A stretch of DNA of 8,345 nucleotides. Source: Bryobacterales bacterium. Lineage in GTDB: Bacteria > Acidobacteriota > Terriglobia > Bryobacterales > Bryobacteraceae. A program made the translations under genes and the position numbers. Each line of letters opens with the position of its first letter. Position 1 is the first letter of the stretch. Below are positions 5,300 to 8,345 of the stretch, piece after piece. Below the pieces are notes generated by a model. That model saw only the letters and a program-made list of their open reading frames with translations. It searched no databases and was not told the DNA's origin. The stretch is taken from positions 1 through 8,345 of the forward strand of contig DOZZ01000316.1 of assembly GCA_003517725.1 (NCBI GenBank). Direction: 5' to 3'.

Positions 5300-8056
5300 G
5301 TGCGCATCGAATCAGTAACCGCCGTGGCGTTTGGGCCGTTCAGAGGTGTGACCCTGACGTTTTCGCCTCAGCTCACGATTATCTATGGACCCAACGAAGC
5401 CGGTAAGTCAAGCTGGCACGCCGCGATTTACGCGGCGCTTTGCGGAATGCGCCGAGGACGGGGCCAACCCCGCCTAGAGGATCGCGCTTTCACGGATCGC
5501 CACCGACCGTGGCGTGGAGACGCTTGGGAGGTCCGATCTCTCGTCCGCCTGGACGATGGGCGCCGCGTCGAGTTGCGCCAGAACTTGTCGGACCTTGCAC
5601 ACTGCTCAGCAACCGACGCTGACCTCGGCCGGGATATCTCGGGCGAAATCCTAAACGACGGTACACCGGACGCCGCGAAGTGGCTTGGGTTGGATCGTCA
5701 GTCGTTCCTCTCGGTGGCTTGTGTACGTCAGGCAGAGATCCAGGCCGTTTCCAAAGACGCGCAGTCGCTGCAGGACGAGTTGCAGCGAGCGGCCGCATCC
5801 GTGGCGGGAGACGCAACAGCGGCCCAGGCCATAGCAGGACTGGAGGACTTTCTGCGCGAGCACGTCGGCCAGGATCGCGCGAATAGCACAAAACCACTAC
5901 AACGCGCCAAGGTGCGCCTTGCGGCCGCCGAGACGGCTGTCGCACATGCGCGTGAGAAGCATGCCAAGTGGCTGAACGTCGAAGCCGAAGCGCTGAGACT
6001 GCAGAAGATTGCTAGCGATGAGGAACAAAGGGTCCGAATGCTTCAGGCGCTGCGCGCCCGGACGGAAGCCGAAGCCTGGCGGGCCAGGTTGAATAGAGCG
6101 CAAGAGCTTGCAGCCAGATATGCGACAGGTCCGGTGCCGATTCTGCCGGAAGAGGAACTGTTGACCGGTGATGTCGCGGCTTCGCTGAACGAGTGGGAAA
6201 ACCGACCCGAGGTCGCGGTTCTAACTGGACCGTCGGTGACAGCCATTCGCATGGAGATCGACGCGTTGCCGTCTTTACCAACGGGCGACCAGGTTCCACA
6301 GCCCGAGGTCGTCGCTGCAATGAAAGCGTATGATCACGCCACTCAGGCGTTCGGACTTCACGAACGCCAGCGGCCATCCACGCCGCACGTGATCGACGCG
6401 AAAGGGCTCACAGCTGATCAACTGCGCGAGCTTGCGCGTGCGCTTGAGACATCGATTCCAAACGTCGATTCCGGGATTGAAAACAGCTACCGCGAGGCCC
6501 GGGATCGGCTTGAAGCTGTCCCCCATCAGTCTGCGCAAAAATTTATCGGCGCGGGACTTGCGGCAGCTGCCGTGCTAACCGGTGCTGCTCTGTGGGCCTT
6601 TTCAAATCGGTTAATTGGCGCGGTCCTTGTCGTCTCAGGCGTCACAGCGTTCGTGTGGCTGGTCTTGCGATCCGGCGAAGCGCGTCGGGCGCGCGCCCTG
6701 GAAGAAGTTGGTGCGGTCGAGGCCCAAGTTCTTTCGCAGCGCAAGGCCGTGGACGATGCGCGCGAGCAGTTGAAGGAAGCGTCTGAAAGAGCTATTGCGT
6801 TTGGTCTCCCGGCAGATCCAAAGGCTTTGCGCGAGCTTGCTGACGGGCTCGTTCTGACCGAACGAAATCAGCAGACGGTTGCGGATTGGTCCACTAGTCA
6901 TGAGGCGCTTCACTTCGATGTCATTACTGCAAGGCAGTTGCTGGAGGAGGCTCTCAGGCAGCGCGGAACAACTGGCGTCACGGACCCTGTGGCGGCATAC
7001 TTGGAGTACGAACGAGCGTGCCATTTGCGCGCCGAGCAAGCGGCGCGCGCCTCCAGGCGTCAGTCACTCGAGCACCAGTTTTCAGATCGATACGCCGCGG
7101 AACAAGCAGCACGTGACGCGGAGACACGAAGGTTGAAGGCTGAGGAGAAGATTTTGGCCACGTTGGCGCGTTGTCGATTAGAGGCACCCGACCAGGCAAC
7201 GGCCGTTGAGGAACTTCGCCGGTGGCAGGCCAAACGGAACAAAATGCTGACCGCCTTCGATGAGGCGACTCGCGAATACGCTGAACTGGAGGCACTCCTG
7301 GCAGGCGGTACCTTACATGCTCTCGAGAGTCAGTGCGCCGAACGCCAACAGCGAGCGGCGGAGCTGGAGGCCGCGCTCGGTCAACGTCCCGAGCTCGCGG
7401 CCAACGTCAATCTCGACGAGGAAGTCCGCCGTGCAGAGAGAGTCGCTCATGAAGCGGCGCATAAGGCCACAGAGGCCGAGACTCAGGCACGCGAACGCGC
7501 CAACGACGTTCCGAGTATTCCGGAAGCAGAAGAGGCGTTGGCCGCCGCGCAAAGTGAATCGGAACGGATTCGGCGCTTGGGCCGGACGCTCAACCTAACG
7601 CTTGATTTCCTCCGAAGAGCAGAGGAGCGGGTTCACCGTGACATCGCACCGGTGTTGGCAGCCGGTTTGCGGCAATGGCTCGCGGACGTAACACAAGGTC
7701 GCTACACTGACGCCAGGGTGGATCCCAGCGATCTTTGCGTACAGGTGTTGGGACCTGACAGCGAGTGGCACAACGCGCAACATCTATCGCACGGCACGGC
7801 AGAACAAATTTACCTACTACTGCGGGTCGTACTCGCCGAGCGCCTTACGACGGCTTGTGAAACCTGCCCTCTGCTGCTGGATGACGTCTTTGTGCACTGT
7901 GATCGGGTGCGCAAACCGGCTCTGCTCAATGTTATGTTGGCCGTCAGCCGCACCCGGCAGGTTATTCTTCTCACGCAGGAAGAGGAAGTGCCGCAATGGG
8001 CGCAACACCATCTCGCCTCGTCCGATGAGCTTGCAATTTTACCTGGCGCCTCGTAA
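5300..8056 (+). CDS. Rad50/SbcC-type ATPase with central membrane hairpin (YhaN-like)
   Basis: The 918-residue protein is an SMC-like ABC ATPase expected to form a complex with the upstream nuclease and use ATP to control DNA-end access. The N-terminal half-head has Walker A GPNEAGKSS (30-38) and a Q-loop glutamine in VRQAEI (Q144). The C-terminal half-head has the signature LSHGTAEQ (829-836) and Walker B LLLDD (858-862). Between them lie long charged Ala/Glu/Arg-rich arms that read as coiled coil (about 160-410 and 457-800). At the middle are two hydrophobic segments, about 415-434 and 438-456, joined by a three-residue turn, instead of the zinc-hook CxxC of Rad50. This is the YhaN layout. 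The GTG start at 5300 is one base after the nuclease stop with CCAGG upstream; it is chosen over the ATG at 5201 because VRIESVTAVAFGPF is the family's first strand. The H-loop position carries glutamine (Q893) rather than histidine. Confidence 0.9.
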   Translation: MRIESVTAVAFGPFRGVTLTFSPQLTIIYGPNEAGKSSWHAAIYAALCGMRRGRGQPRLEDRAFTDRHRPWRGDAWEVRSLVRLDDGRRVELRQNLSDLAHCSATDADLGRDISGEILNDGTPDAAKWLGLDRQSFLSVACVRQAEIQAVSKDAQSLQDELQRAAASVAGDATAAQAIAGLEDFLREHVGQDRANSTKPLQRAKVRLAAAETAVAHAREKHAKWLNVEAEALRLQKIASDEEQRVRMLQALRARTEAEAWRARLNRAQELAARYATGPVPILPEEELLTGDVAASLNEWENRPEVAVLTGPSVTAIRMEIDALPSLPTGDQVPQPEVVAAMKAYDHATQAFGLHERQRPSTPHVIDAKGLTADQLRELARALETSIPNVDSGIENSYREARDRLEAVPHQSAQKFIGAGLAAAAVLTGAALWAFSNRLIGAVLVVSGVTAFVWLVLRSGEARRARALEEVGAVEAQVLSQRKAVDDAREQLKEASERAIAFGLPADPKALRELADGLVLTERNQQTVADWSTSHEALHFDVITARQLLEEALRQRGTTGVTDPVAAYLEYERACHLRAEQAARASRRQSLEHQFSDRYAAEQAARDAETRRLKAEEKILATLARCRLEAPDQATAVEELRRWQAKRNKMLTAFDEATREYAELEALLAGGTLHALESQCAERQQRAAELEAALGQRPELAANVNLDEEVRRAERVAHEAAHKATEAETQARERANDVPSIPEAEEALAAAQSESERIRRLGRTLNLTLDFLRRAEERVHRDIAPVLAAGLRQWLADVTQGRYTDARVDPSDLCVQVLGPDSEWHNAQHLSHGTAEQIYLLLRVVLAERLTTACETCPLLLDDVFVHCDRVRKPALLNVMLAVSRTRQVILLTQEEEVPQWAQHHLASSDELAILPGAS

Positions 8057-8137
8057 CCTCATTCCCCCTACGAATTCCTGGAACCCGCAAGCCAGACAAT
8101 TCTCCTGCGTCGTTGTTTGTTCAATAGACGTCGGTGC

Positions 8138-8164
8138 CGAGCCCGGAAAGAATCGCAGGGCTCG
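8138..8164 (+). terminator. Possible weak terminator hairpin after the nuclease-ATPase unit
   Basis: CGAGCCC (8138-8144) pairs perfectly with GGGCTCG (8158-8164) around a 13-base loop. It lies about 80 bases past the ATPase stop and just before the next promoter. The following bases (TCTCTG) are not a clean T run, so efficient intrinsic termination is uncertain. Confidence 0.3.
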
Positions 8165-8185
8165 TCTCTGTCCGACCCATCAGGT

Positions 8186-8191
8186 TATAAT
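8186..8191 (+). promoter_or_regulatory. Putative -10 box for the secreted-protein gene
   Basis: A perfect TATAAT stands 20 bases before the TTG start codon. Transcription would begin near 8198, giving a leader of about 14 nt that just includes the ribosome binding site. No good -35 hexamer is visible 16-18 bases upstream, so an activator or an unusual sigma factor may be needed, or the match may be chance. Confidence 0.4.
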
Positions 8192-8199
8192 TGGGTTTC

Positions 8200-8204
8200 G
8201 GAGG
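8200..8204 (+). promoter_or_regulatory. Strong ribosome binding site supporting a TTG start
   Basis: GGAGG lies seven bases before the TTG at 8212. No ATG or GTG is in a comparable position, and the frame opened by this TTG gives a clean signal peptide, so the site decides the start. Confidence 0.65.
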
Positions 8205-8211
8205 TCGGAAA

Positions 8212-8345
8212 TTGAAACTCTACATCGCACCGCTCACTGTCCTGATGATTAGCTGCGGCCTGGCTTCGGCCGCTGGTCTGCCCACTGCCAAAGGCAGCAT
8301 TTACGGCAATTATGTGGAGGCGCGCAATGCCGACGTCTACACCGG
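8212..8345 (+). CDS. Secreted protein of unknown function, N-terminus only (3' partial)
   Basis: The 44 visible residues begin at a TTG with a strong Shine-Dalgarno site. They form a Sec signal peptide: a lysine, a hydrophobic core (LYIAPLTVLMISCGLA) and an ASA-A cleavage site near residue 20. The cysteine in the core (MISC) is a poor lipobox, so a lipoprotein is less likely than a cleaved exported protein. The mature start reads KGSIYGNYVEARNADVYTG. I recall the GxYVEARTAxVFTG pattern from the N-termini of exported proteins in Acidobacteria, some of them annotated with DUF1326-like domains, but I cannot confirm this from 44 residues. The gene runs out of the window at its 3' end. It has its own promoter-like box and is probably not part of the upstream unit. 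An ATG at 8245 lies inside the signal peptide and has no ribosome site, so it is not the start. Confidence 0.7.
   Translation, partial: MKLYIAPLTVLMISCGLASAAGLPTAKGSIYGNYVEARNADVYT

Noticed and set aside
7860..7875. CETC motif in the ATPase as a zinc hook
   Set aside because: It sits directly before Walker B in the C-terminal head, not at the apex of the coiled-coil arms where a Rad50 hook belongs.
1..8345. CRISPR arrays, tRNA or rRNA genes, insertion sequences
   Set aside because: No regularly spaced repeats, cloverleaf-like segments, rRNA-like stretches, transposase frames or terminal inverted repeats were found by reading.

Overview
The window looks like chromosomal DNA from a GC-rich soil-type bacterium, and the Acidobacteriota (Bryobacter/Solibacter-like) are my best guess. 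That guess rests on three things: the gene set, the GC-rich third codon positions, and a secreted protein start of a type I associate with that phylum. It is an inference from recalled family patterns, not a computed assignment.

Region 1 (1-3659, + strand) is a tightly packed operon for a molybdenum hydroxylase of the xanthine dehydrogenase / aldehyde oxidoreductase family, closest in style to YagTRS/PaoABC. In order it holds the end of the [2Fe-2S] subunit, the molybdopterin subunit, the FAD subunit, and a 71-residue protein with five cysteines and no recognised function. Genes overlap by 8 nt, abut, or sit 4 nt apart, each with a good ribosome binding site. They should therefore be co-translated into one three-subunit enzyme that passes electrons from the molybdenum site through two [2Fe-2S] clusters to FAD.

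Region 2 (3660-4194) is a junction. A small minus-strand gene converges on the operon and resembles the antitoxin half of a type II toxin-antitoxin module, but no toxin gene is visible beside it. It is followed by about 300 bases without a convincing gene, less GC-rich than the flanks.

Region 3 (4195-8056, + strand) is a two-gene unit with a 1-nt gap: an Mre11/SbcD-type metallophosphoesterase and a 918-residue Rad50/SbcC-type ATPase. The ATPase has an SMC-like head split by long charged, coiled-coil-like arms. In the middle it carries a hairpin of two hydrophobic segments instead of a zinc-hook CxxC. That is the YhaO/YhaN architecture rather than classical SbcCD, and it implies a DNA-processing nuclease complex tied to the membrane.

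Region 4 (8057-8345) has a weak hairpin, a perfect TATAAT box and a strong GGAGG site. These lead into the start of a secreted protein with a TTG start codon, which runs off the window.

The points most worth a second look are the five-cysteine protein in the molybdenum hydroxylase operon, the FAD subunit that keeps only half of the expected iron-sulphur ligands, the membrane-hairpin Rad50-like ATPase, and the solitary antitoxin.
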